64,000 nucleotides of DNA from Calditerrivibrio sp. (GTDB lineage Bacteria; Chrysiogenota; Deferribacteres; Deferribacterales; Calditerrivibrionaceae): positions 1 through 64,000 of the forward strand of contig JAOAHS010000061.1 in the NCBI GenBank assembly GCA_026415135.1, in the 5' to 3' direction. Made by a program: the position numbers and the translations under genes. Of the stretch, positions 8,776 through 16,644 are shown in pieces (position 1 is the stretch's first letter; every line of letters starts with the position of its first letter). Under the pieces are notes generated by a model. It was not told where the DNA came from and did not search any database. It saw nothing but the letters and a program-made list of their open reading frames with translations.

Positions 8776-10077
8776 ATGAATTTTTGGCAGAAAGAGGAAG
8801 AAACCTTAGAATTGTCAGAAATGAGGCAATTACAGCTTGAGAGGCTACAGGCTGTCCTTAACAGGGCCTATGAGAATGTTTCTTTTTACAAAAGGAAGTT
8901 TAAAGAGTGTGGAGTGGACCCTGATAGTTTGAAAAGGCTTGAAGATATTGCTAAATTCCCATTTACCTATAAAGATGACCTTAGGGACAATTACCCATAT
9001 GGGATGTTTGCAGTACCTCTTAGGGATATAGTAAGGATCCATTCCTCAAGTGGTACTACTGGTAAACCGACAGTTGTGGGTTATACCAGAAATGATTTGG
9101 AAAACTGGAAAGATTTAGTTGCAAGGATTATGGTGGCTGGTGGAGTTACCGCTAATGATATAGTTCATATCGCTTTTACCTATGGCTTATTTACTGGTGG
9201 TTTTGGACTTCATTATGCTGCTGAGCATATAGGTGCCAGTGTTATTCCTGTTTCCAGTGGTAATACCAAACGACAGATATTGATTATGCAGGACTATAGA
9301 AGCTCTGTATTGGTTTGTACTCCATCGTACGCCCTTCATATAGCTGAAACACTTGAAAAGTTGAACCTTACTAAAAACGATATTCATCTAAAGTTTGCTC
9401 TACTTGGTAGTGAACCGTGGGGTGAAAAGGTTAGGGAAGAGGTGGAGAGGCGATTAGGAGTGATAGCTACTGACAATTATGGTTTATCTGAAGTTATGGG
9501 GCCTGGTGTATCTGGAGAGTGTTTGTACAAGAATGGGTTACATATTAATGAGGATCATTTTTTTGTTGAGGTGATTGATCCTGACACAGGTGAGTCTTTG
9601 CCTGAAGGTGAAAAAGGTGAGCTTGTGATCACTACGTTAACGAGGGAGGCTATGCCTCTGATCAGGTATCGAACAAGGGATATAACCCGGTTATACAGAG
9701 ATAATTGCCCCTGTGGTAGGACTTTGATAAAAATGGAGAAGCCGTCAGGTAGAACGGATGACATGGTTATTGTAAATGGTGTTAATATCTTCCCATCTCA
9801 GGTGGAAGAGGTTTTAAAAGAGTTTGACCAAACAACTCCCCATTATATGATCTTCCTTAAAAAGAAGGGAAGGCTCGATATGATGGAGCTTGATATAGAG
9901 ATGACCGAAACGCTATTTTTTGATGAGATGAAAAAACAAAAAGAGATTTTGGAGCAGCTCACCGAAAGGATGTTTAACGTGTTGGGTATAAAGCCAAAGA
10001 TAAAGTTTGTGGAACCAAAGAGTATTGAACGTTTTGAAGGTAAAGCAAAAAGGGTGATAGATTTAAGAAATGAGTGA
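8776..10077 (+). CDS. paaK: Phenylacetate-CoA ligase (second copy)
   Basis: Paralogue of the enzyme at 1509, 433 residues, with the same motifs: [48 protein letters not shown] and the C-terminal [12 protein letters not shown]. Expected reaction: ATP-dependent CoA thioesterification of phenylacetate or a similar aryl acid. It follows livF after one base and overlaps the next (HD) gene by 8 bases. Keeping two diverged copies in one operon with an importer suggests different aryl-acid preferences, for example phenylacetate against indole- or hydroxyphenyl-acetate. That split is inference. Confidence 0.9.
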   Translation: MNFWQKEEETLELSEMRQLQLERLQAVLNRAYENVSFYKRKFKECGVDPDSLKRLEDIAKFPFTYKDDLRDNYPYGMFAVPLRDIVRIHSSSGTTGKPTVVGYTRNDLENWKDLVARIMVAGGVTANDIVHIAFTYGLFTGGFGLHYAAEHIGASVIPVSSGNTKRQILIMQDYRSSVLVCTPSYALHIAETLEKLNLTKNDIHLKFALLGSEPWGEKVREEVERRLGVIATDNYGLSEVMGPGVSGECLYKNGLHINEDHFFVEVIDPDTGESLPEGEKGELVITTLTREAMPLIRYRTRDITRLYRDNCPCGRTLIKMEKPSGRTDDMVIVNGVNIFPSQVEEVLKEFDQTTPHYMIFLKKKGRLDMMELDIEMTETLFFDEMKKQKEILEQLTERMFNVLGIKPKIKFVEPKSIERFEGKAKRVIDLRNE

Positions 10078-10651
10078 TATAGATAGAGTAGTGAATTTCT
10101 TTTTTGAGGTGGGTATTCTTCAGCATGTCAGAAGAAGTGGCAACGTCTTTTTGGGATCTGGTGAGCAAACGGTAGCTTCCCATATCTTCAGAACTGTTTT
10201 GATAGGTTATACGATGGCAAAGATGGCCTCTGCTGATCCCTTGAAGGTTATACTTATGACTTTATTTCATGACGTTGAAGAAACCAGAACAGGGGATCTC
10301 AATTATCTTCAACAGATGTATGTTAAGTCAGATGATGAGCGAGCATTAAAAGATCTCTTGGATGGTTTGCCTATGAGTGATGAGGTTTACAGTATTATTA
10401 AGGAGTACTCGGCTGCTGAGACGTTGGAGGCAAAACTTGCAAAGGATGCGGATACGCTGGAGCTTATTCTGTTTTTAAAGGAGCAGATGGATAAAGGAAA
10501 CAAACAAGCGGAAAACTGGATAAGTGCTGCTAAAAAAAGGCTTATAACTACTTTGGCAAAAGAGCTTGCTATTTCAATAGAAAAAACAAACTACTATGAT
10601 TGGTGGTATGGAATAAGAAATGACTGGGAAAATGGCACTAAAAAGTGGTGA
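10070..10651 (+). CDS. HD-domain hydrolase, YfbR/HDDC2-like (putative 5'-deoxynucleotidase)
   Basis: A 193-residue HD-superfamily phosphohydrolase. Metal-binding residues are visible as the His in VASHIFRT (about residue 37), the HD pair in [13 protein letters not shown] (about residues 65-66) and the late Asp in [11 protein letters not shown]. The arrangement and length match the YfbR/HDDC2 group, whose characterised members remove phosphate from deoxynucleoside 5'-monophosphates. The start overlaps the paaK stop by 8 bases. It has no obvious link to arylacetate metabolism and may simply be carried by the operon. Substrate uncertain. Confidence 0.75.
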   Translation: MSDIDRVVNFFFEVGILQHVRRSGNVFLGSGEQTVASHIFRTVLIGYTMAKMASADPLKVILMTLFHDVEETRTGDLNYLQQMYVKSDDERALKDLLDGLPMSDEVYSIIKEYSAAETLEAKLAKDADTLELILFLKEQMDKGNKQAENWISAAKKRLITTLAKELAISIEKTNYYDWWYGIRNDWENGTKKW

Positions 10652-11147
10652 TCAAAAATATCCCGGTCTGATAGAAACTTTCTTTTGTTGTTTGAGTCTT
10701 ATATTTTTTTCTGAAAAAGCTTTATTTAGAATATATGTGGATGATAGGCTTAAATTTAATCTTGTGACCATTTTTCTTTTTACCCTTCTTATACCTTATA
10801 AATCATTGGACTCTGAGCTATTGTATGACTTTGATAAGATTGTGTACGGTGTATTTTTGACACTCTTTTACCTCTTATTCCTTTATATACTGATGCCCAG
10901 AAGGAGTATCCCATTTTTAAAATTTTTAAAGCTTTTTGTAGCAATAGAGGTGATGAATATCTTTGCTCCTATAAGTTTTTTGTTTGACAAAGATACCGTT
11001 TTATATTTTGGAGCTATTATGGTATCTTGGTATTTAGCTGTTTCAGTATTCATTTACAGCAAGATCAGCGGTTTGAAGTATTTTTGGAGTTGTTTGGTGG
11101 TTTTGTCTTCTTTTCTGATATCTAATTTTCTGATGAATATTACGTAA
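10632..11147 (+). CDS. Hypothetical multi-span membrane protein
   Basis: A 171-residue protein with about five hydrophobic segments and a short polar N terminus. An ATG at 10620 is also in frame. The ATG at 10632 was chosen because it follows TGGGAA and shortens the overlap with the HD gene, but either is possible. The pattern (N-terminal soluble stretch GLIETF, then repeated helices with FLKFLKLFVAIEVM and SKISGLKYFWSCLVVLS) vaguely recalls YIP1-family membrane proteins. The resemblance is too weak for a firm call. It is the last gene of the paaK-liv operon, and a separate promoter follows it. Function unknown. Confidence 0.5.
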   Translation: MALKSGDQKYPGLIETFFCCLSLIFFSEKALFRIYVDDRLKFNLVTIFLFTLLIPYKSLDSELLYDFDKIVYGVFLTLFYLLFLYILMPRRSIPFLKFLKLFVAIEVMNIFAPISFLFDKDTVLYFGAIMVSWYLAVSVFIYSKISGLKYFWSCLVVLSSFLISNFLMNIT

Positions 11148-11169
11148 TTTTTTTTAAAATATATTTTGG

Positions 11170-11198
11170 TTGACTTGTTTAAGTTAATCATATAAAAT
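11170..11198 (+). promoter_or_regulatory. Sigma-70 promoter of the pyruvate:ferredoxin oxidoreductase gene
   Basis: TTGACT (11170-11175) and TAAAAT (11193-11198) are spaced by exactly 17 bases, giving a transcription start near 11205 and a ~55-base leader. AAGGAGG at 11249-11255 is a near-perfect ribosome-binding site for the ATG at 11260. Confidence 0.7.
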
Positions 11199-11259
11199 TT
11201 GTACTGTATATTCAAAATAAAGAAAATAAAGTGTGGCTTAACATAAAGAAGGAGGCAAC

Positions 11260-14200
11260 ATGAAAAGAAAGTTTGTTCAGATCGATGGCAACACCGCAGC
11301 TGCATATGTGGCTCATGCAACAAATGAGGTTATAGCAATCTATCCAATTACCCCTTCATCAGTAATGGGAGAACTTGCTGATGAGAAATCAGCAAAAGGT
11401 GAAACAAATATATGGGGTACGGTTCCTAAGGTAGTGGAAATGCAATCTGAAGGTGGTGCTGCGGGTGCTGTTCATGGTGCACTTGCATCTGGTGCTTTGA
11501 CGACGACTTTTACTGCTTCTCAAGGGCTTTTGTTGATGATCCCTAATATGTTTAAAATAGCTGGTGAGCTTACTCCTACAGTTTTTCATGTTAGTGCTAG
11601 GGCTGTAGCTACCCATGCTCTTTCTATATTTGGAGATCATTCTGATGTTATGGCTTGTAGACAGACAGGCTGGGCTATGATTTGTTCTAATAATCCTCAA
11701 GAGGTTATGGATTTTGCCCTCATTGCTCAGGCTGCTACCCTTGAATCAAGAGTTCCTTTTTTACATTTCTTTGATGGTTTCAGAACATCCCATGAAATAA
11801 GAACTACTGAGGAACTTACTTTCGATGATATGAGAGCAATGCTGAGTGATGAGCTCATTTCTGCCCATAGAAGGAGGGCATTAACCCCTGATAACCCAAC
11901 TATTAAAGGTACTGCTCAAAACCCTGATGTGTTTTTCCAAAGTAAAGAGGCCTCAAATAAGTATTATGAAAAAGTTCCTGCCATTACCAAAAAATATATG
12001 GATAAATTTTTTGAGATTACTGGTAGGAGATACGATTTAGTGGAATATTTCGGAGATCCTAATGCTGAAAAAGTGATTGTTCTTATGGGTTCTGGTTCTG
12101 ATGTGGCAAGAGAAACAGTAGAATATCTGAACAGTCTTGGTGAGAAAGTAGGGGTTGTAGTAGTAAGACTTTATAGGCCTTTCCCCCTTGAATCATTTAT
12201 AAATGCGTTACCTAAAACTGCTCTCAAGATAGCAGTACTTGATAGGACAAAGGAGCCTGGTGCTCTTGGAGAACCGTTGTATCTTGATGTAAGGACAGCT
12301 ATTGGCGAGGCTATGCAGAGGAAGATGGTAACGTTTACTAAGTATCCATTAATCATCGGTGGTAGATATGGTCTCGGTTCTAAGGACTTCACCCCTGCTA
12401 TGGTAAAGGCTGTGTTTGATAATCTAGATGCTAATGAGCCTATCAATGGTTTTACTGTAGGTATAGAAGACGATGTTACATTCAAGAGCTTAAAGTATGA
12501 TAAGAATTGGGTAGTACCTCAGGATGATGTTTTCAATGGGATGTTTTATGGTCTTGGTGCTGATGGTACTGTTGGAGCTAATAAAAACTCTGCAAAGATC
12601 ATCGGTGATCTTACTGATAATAATGTTCAGGCTTACTTTGTCTATGACTCAAAAAAGTCTGGTTCTATGACCATATCCCATGTTCGTTTTGGTAAGAGAG
12701 AGATAAGAAGCTCTTATCTTATCCAGAAAGCTGATTTTATAGGTTGCCACAAGTTTTCATTCTTGGAGCTTTATGACATCCTTAAGCCTTTGAAAAAAGG
12801 TGGGGTATTTCTGTTGAATGCGCCATTCTCTAAGGATGAGGTTTGGGATAAGCTACCTGTAGAGGTTCAGCAGGAGATCATAGATAAAGAGGTTAAATTT
12901 TATGTAATTAATGCTGATAAGATAGCTGAAGAGATTGGGTTGGGTGGTAGAACCAACACAATTCTACAAACTGCTTTCTTTAAGATCTCAAATATTATCC
13001 CATTTGACAAGGCTGTGGAAGCTATAAAAGATGCAATTAAGAAGACCTATGGCAGATATGGTGATAAAGTGGTAAATATGAATATAGCTGCTGTTGATGC
13101 AGGTATTAACGAACTTTACGAGGTTAACTATCCAAAGACTGCAACCAGCTCTGTCAAGATGCATAAGTACATCACTGATCCTACAGCACCAGAGATAGTT
13201 AGAAAGGCAATAAGTAAAATGGTTGCCTTTGAGGGGGATGATGTGCCTGTATCCTGGTTACCTGATGATGGTGTTTATCCAACAGGTACAAGCAAATATG
13301 AGAAAAGAAATATTGCTTTATCTGTTCCTGAGTGGGATCCGGAGATCTGTATCCAGTGTGGGATATGTTCTTTTGTATGTCCCCATGCAACCATAAGAAT
13401 GAAGATCTATGACCCATCAGTTTTAAAGGATGCACCAGCTACTTTTAAGTCTGCTGATGCAAGGGGTAAAGAATTTGCAGGTATGAAGTGTACAATTCAG
13501 GTGGCCGTGGAGGATTGTACCGGTTGTGCTGCATGCGTTTATAATTGTCCTGCTAAAAGTAAAGCTGATCCAACAAGAAAAGCCATCAATATGGTACCTC
13601 AATTTCCATTAAGGGAGCAGGAGAGAAAGAATTTTGACTTTTTCTTGTCAATACCAGAATTGGATATCAAAAAATACGATAAGGCCAACTTAAAGGGTAG
13701 TCAGCTTGCTCCCCATATGTTTGAGTTTTCTGGTGCATGTGCAGGGTGTGGCGAGACACCATACATTAAGTTATTATGTCAACTTTTTGGTGATAGACTT
13801 TATATAGCTAATGCAACAGGTTGTTCGTCAATTTATGGTGGTAACTTGCCTACAACACCTTATACACCAAGATACGATGGTAGAGGTCCAACATGGGCTA
13901 ATTCTCTGTTTGAAGATAATGCAGAGTTTGGTTATGGTATGAGACTTGCTGTCGATAAATTTAATGAGATAGCTAAAGAATACCTTGTGGCACTGAAAGA
14001 TAAAATTGGTGCTTCGTTGGTAGATGAGATTTTGAGTGCTCCCCAGACAAATCAGGTTGAAATAGAGGAGCAAAGGGAAAGAGTTGCCAAACTTAGAGAT
14101 ATTTTAAAGGGTATAAACACAGCGGAAGCCAGGAGACTTGAAGATGTAGCTGATTATCTTGTTAAGAAATCTGTGTGGATAGTTGGTGGTGATGGTTGGG

Positions 14201-14817
14201 CGTATGATATCGGTTATGGTGGGTTAGATCATGTTATTGCTCAGTCTCAAAATGTAAACCTTCTGGTGCTTGATACCGAGGTTTACTCTAATACAGGTGG
14301 ACAGGCATCCAAAGCTACTACTACTGGATCATTTGCTAAGTTTGCCTTCGCTGGTAAGGAAGGTGAGAAAAAAGATCTTGGCATGATTGCAATGACTTAT
14401 GGCAATGTATATGTTGCTAAAGTAGCTCTTTCTAATCCAACCCAGTGTATTAAAGCCTTTTTAGAGGCTGAGGCTTATGATGGTCCGTCAATAATCATTG
14501 CGTACTCCCATTGTATAGCACATGGTATCGATATGTCAAAAGGTGTGGATCATCAGAAGATGGCTGTACAGTCAGGATATTGGCATCTGTATAGGTTTAA
14601 TCCTGCTTTGGCTGCTGAAGGTAAAAATCCGCTCATAATAGACAGCAAAGAACCTACTATGAGTGTCGAAGAGTATATGAAAACTGAAACAAGATTTAAA
14701 ACGATCATGCAAAACTTTCCTGAAAGGGCGAAAGAGCTTACTGACTTTGCAAACAAAGCAGCTAAAAGAAGATATAGTATCTACAAACAGTTATCAGAGA
14801 TAAAGTGTAATGAATAA
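11260..14817 (+). CDS. nifJ: Pyruvate:ferredoxin (flavodoxin) oxidoreductase, single-chain
   Basis: One-chain PFOR of 1185 residues, interconverting pyruvate + CoA and acetyl-CoA + CO2 with low-potential ferredoxin or flavodoxin. Domain order is standard. The N-terminal pyrimidine-binding domain contains AIYPITPSSVMGE. A ferredoxin-like insert has CIQCGICSFVCPH near residue 697 and CTGCAACVYNCPA near residue 753. The C-terminal TPP domain holds CAGCGETPY (about 827) and GDGWAYDIGYGG (about 976) with VYSNTGGQASKAT. These account for three [4Fe-4S] clusters and TPP. The gene is monocistronic, with a strong promoter, ribosome-binding site and terminator, as expected for an abundant central enzyme. 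It could run in either direction, oxidising pyruvate or fixing CO2 onto acetyl-CoA. Confidence 0.96.
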   Translation: MKRKFVQIDGNTAAAYVAHATNEVIAIYPITPSSVMGELADEKSAKGETNIWGTVPKVVEMQSEGGAAGAVHGALASGALTTTFTASQGLLLMIPNMFKIAGELTPTVFHVSARAVATHALSIFGDHSDVMACRQTGWAMICSNNPQEVMDFALIAQAATLESRVPFLHFFDGFRTSHEIRTTEELTFDDMRAMLSDELISAHRRRALTPDNPTIKGTAQNPDVFFQSKEASNKYYEKVPAITKKYMDKFFEITGRRYDLVEYFGDPNAEKVIVLMGSGSDVARETVEYLNSLGEKVGVVVVRLYRPFPLESFINALPKTALKIAVLDRTKEPGALGEPLYLDVRTAIGEAMQRKMVTFTKYPLIIGGRYGLGSKDFTPAMVKAVFDNLDANEPINGFTVGIEDDVTFKSLKYDKNWVVPQDDVFNGMFYGLGADGTVGANKNSAKIIGDLTDNNVQAYFVYDSKKSGSMTISHVRFGKREIRSSYLIQKADFIGCHKFSFLELYDILKPLKKGGVFLLNAPFSKDEVWDKLPVEVQQEIIDKEVKFYVINADKIAEEIGLGGRTNTILQTAFFKISNIIPFDKAVEAIKDAIKKTYGRYGDKVVNMNIAAVDAGINELYEVNYPKTATSSVKMHKYITDPTAPEIVRKAISKMVAFEGDDVPVSWLPDDGVYPTGTSKYEKRNIALSVPEWDPEICIQCGICSFVCPHATIRMKIYDPSVLKDAPATFKSADARGKEFAGMKCTIQVAVEDCTGCAACVYNCPAKSKADPTRKAINMVPQFPLREQERKNFDFFLSIPELDIKKYDKANLKGSQLAPHMFEFSGACAGCGETPYIKLLCQLFGDRLYIANATGCSSIYGGNLPTTPYTPRYDGRGPTWANSLFEDNAEFGYGMRLAVDKFNEIAKEYLVALKDKIGASLVDEILSAPQTNQVEIEEQRERVAKLRDILKGINTAEARRLEDVADYLVKKSVWIVGGDGWAYDIGYGGLDHVIAQSQNVNLLVLDTEVYSNTGGQASKATTTGSFAKFAFAGKEGEKKDLGMIAMTYGNVYVAKVALSNPTQCIKAFLEAEAYDGPSIIIAYSHCIAHGIDMSKGVDHQKMAVQSGYWHLYRFNPALAAEGKNPLIIDSKEPTMSVEEYMKTETRFKTIMQNFPERAKELTDFANKAAKRRYSIYKQLSEIKCNE

Positions 14818-14820
14818 TAA

Positions 14821-14844
14821 AAAGGGGCTTACGCCCCTTTTTTT
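14821..14844 (+). terminator. Rho-independent terminator after nifJ, probably bidirectional
   Basis: AAAGGGGC-TTAC-GCCCCTTT forms an 8-bp stem with a 4-base loop, followed by a T run. It starts 4 bases after the nifJ stop and also closes the convergent proS gene, whose stop lies at its edge. Confidence 0.9.
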
Positions 14845-16567
14845 ATATCTTGTTATTATATAGATCTTCTCTAATTCTTAGTATTTCACTTAGGGCATCG
14901 TCTTTTTTGCAGATTATCTTCTCTCCGGTCTTTCTTATAACGATCTCCACTTCACCTCTTTCCAAAGTCTTTTTCCCTATGTTTACCCTGATTGGGTAAC
15001 CTATAAGGTCAGCATCGTTAAATTTTACACCAGCCCTTTCATCTCTATCGTCCAGTAGCACTTCAACATTTTTCTTGTTTAATTTTAGGTATAATGTTTC
15101 AGCAAGGTTGATAACATCTTCGTCGTCACTGTTAAGAGGTAGAATAACTACTTCAAAGGGAGCTATTTGTATTGGCCATATAATCCCTTTTTCATCATGG
15201 TTTTGTTCTATGGCAGCAGCTGCTGTTCTTCCTACACCTATACCGTAACATCCCATTACCATGTATTGTTGTTTACCTTCTTTATCTAAAAAAATAGCGT
15301 TCATACTTTTGGAGTACTTTGTGCCAAGTTTGAAGATGTGGCCAACTTCTATACCCTTCGTTATGATATAAGTCCCTCCACATTTGGGGCATTTATCCCC
15401 AGGTTTGGCGTTTATAAAATCTGAATAAGCAAACACTTCAAAATCCCTACCATGGTTTACATTTATTATATGGATATCCTTTTCATTACCACCTACAATA
15501 TAGTTTTTGAGTTTTTTTACTGCGTTGTCCATTAGTATCTTGATTTTTATACCTAATGGGCCAGAATAGCCTAAAGGACCACCTGTATGTTGGATAATTT
15601 CATCCGCAGAAGCAAACTCTACATAGGGAGCGTTGAGGAAATTTTTGACTTTTGCAAGGTTCAGTTCGTGATCACCCCTTATCATTACTGCAACTATCTC
15701 ATCAGGTGTTCTTAATATCATTGTTTTTACAACCTTTTTGGAGGAAACATTTAAAAATCTAGCTACATCTTCAACTGTTTTCATGTTTTTGGTTTCAACT
15801 TTTATTTTTTCTTTTTCACTTTCCATCTCCTGTTGGAAGGTATCAAGAACTGGTGCTTTTTCTACGTTTGCTGCGTAATCGCATGAGTTACAGCTTATAA
15901 CAAAGTCTTCTCCGGTGTCAGCTGTTACCATAAATTCATGGGAAAAGTTCCCGCCTATTGCCCCAGAATCAGCTTCTACTACTTTATATTTTAGACCACA
16001 TGATTCAAAGATTTTGCAATAGGCATCATGCATAATTCGATAGCTTTTTTCTGCATCCTCATCGCTAACATCAAAGGAGTAGGCATCCTTCATTATGAAT
16101 TCTCTACCTCTCATCAAACCAAATCTTGGTCTTATCTCGTCTCTAAATTTTGTTTGGATCTGGTAAAGGTTGACTGGCAGATCTTTGTAAGATTTTATCT
16201 CATTTCTCACAATATCGGTAACCACCTCTTCATGGGTGGGCCCCATACAAAAATCCCTATCATGTCTATCTTTAAACCTTAGAAGTTCTTTTCCATATAC
16301 ATTCCATCGTCCACTTTCTTTCCAGAGCTCTGCTGGAAGCACTGCTGGCATAAGGATCTCTATTGCTCCAGCCTCATTCATATGCTTTCTTATTATATTT
16401 TCTATCTTTCTTATAACTCTAAGTCCCATGGGTAAGTAATTATAGATACCAGCGGCAACTTTTCTTATCATGCCAGCTCTTAGCATGAGTCTATGGCTTA
16501 TTACTTCTGCATCAGCTGGGTTTTCTCTAAGTGTTGGGACGAAATAATTTGAAAGCCGCATATTCAC
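14843..16567 (-). CDS. proS: Prolyl-tRNA synthetase (bacterial type with INS editing domain)
   Basis: Class II aminoacyl-tRNA synthetase of 574 residues that charges tRNA-Pro. Motif 2 context FRDEIRPRFGLMRGREF and the preceding GPTHEEVVTDIVRNE are clear, as is motif 3 YGIGVGRTAAAAIEQ. Between motifs 2 and 3 (about residues 220-400) lies the YbaK-like INS domain that clears mischarged Ala-tRNA-Pro, marking the prokaryote-type enzyme. The C-terminal anticodon-binding domain contains DDRDERAGVKFNDADLIG. A GAGGTG ribosome-binding site precedes the ATG. Its own promoter lies in the gap before it, so it can be expressed independently of the upstream DUF4388 gene. Confidence 0.96.
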   Translation of the reverse strand: MNMRLSNYFVPTLRENPADAEVISHRLMLRAGMIRKVAAGIYNYLPMGLRVIRKIENIIRKHMNEAGAIEILMPAVLPAELWKESGRWNVYGKELLRFKDRHDRDFCMGPTHEEVVTDIVRNEIKSYKDLPVNLYQIQTKFRDEIRPRFGLMRGREFIMKDAYSFDVSDEDAEKSYRIMHDAYCKIFESCGLKYKVVEADSGAIGGNFSHEFMVTADTGEDFVISCNSCDYAANVEKAPVLDTFQQEMESEKEKIKVETKNMKTVEDVARFLNVSSKKVVKTMILRTPDEIVAVMIRGDHELNLAKVKNFLNAPYVEFASADEIIQHTGGPLGYSGPLGIKIKILMDNAVKKLKNYIVGGNEKDIHIINVNHGRDFEVFAYSDFINAKPGDKCPKCGGTYIITKGIEVGHIFKLGTKYSKSMNAIFLDKEGKQQYMVMGCYGIGVGRTAAAAIEQNHDEKGIIWPIQIAPFEVVILPLNSDDEDVINLAETLYLKLNKKNVEVLLDDRDERAGVKFNDADLIGYPIRVNIGKKTLERGEVEIVIRKTGEKIICKKDDALSEILRIREDLYNNKI

Positions 16568-16583
16568 CTCTGATTTGTTGTTT

Positions 16584-16612
16584 TTTTAAGGTTTATAACA
16601 AGTAATTGTCAA
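16584..16612 (-). promoter_or_regulatory. Candidate proS promoter
   Basis: On the minus strand, TTGACA (16612-16607) and TTAAAA (16589-16584) are separated by 17 bases in the 77-base gap between the DUF4388 gene and proS. The -35 is perfect and the -10 weak. Confidence 0.5.
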
Positions 16613-16644
16613 CTTTTCAACTAAAATATCTTAATCATATTTTG

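Noticed and set aside
11171-11186. Imperfect inverted repeat TGACTT-gttt-AAGTTA within the nifJ promoter as an operator
   Set aside because: It has a mismatch, lies in AT-rich sequence and has no second copy in the window; not enough to call.
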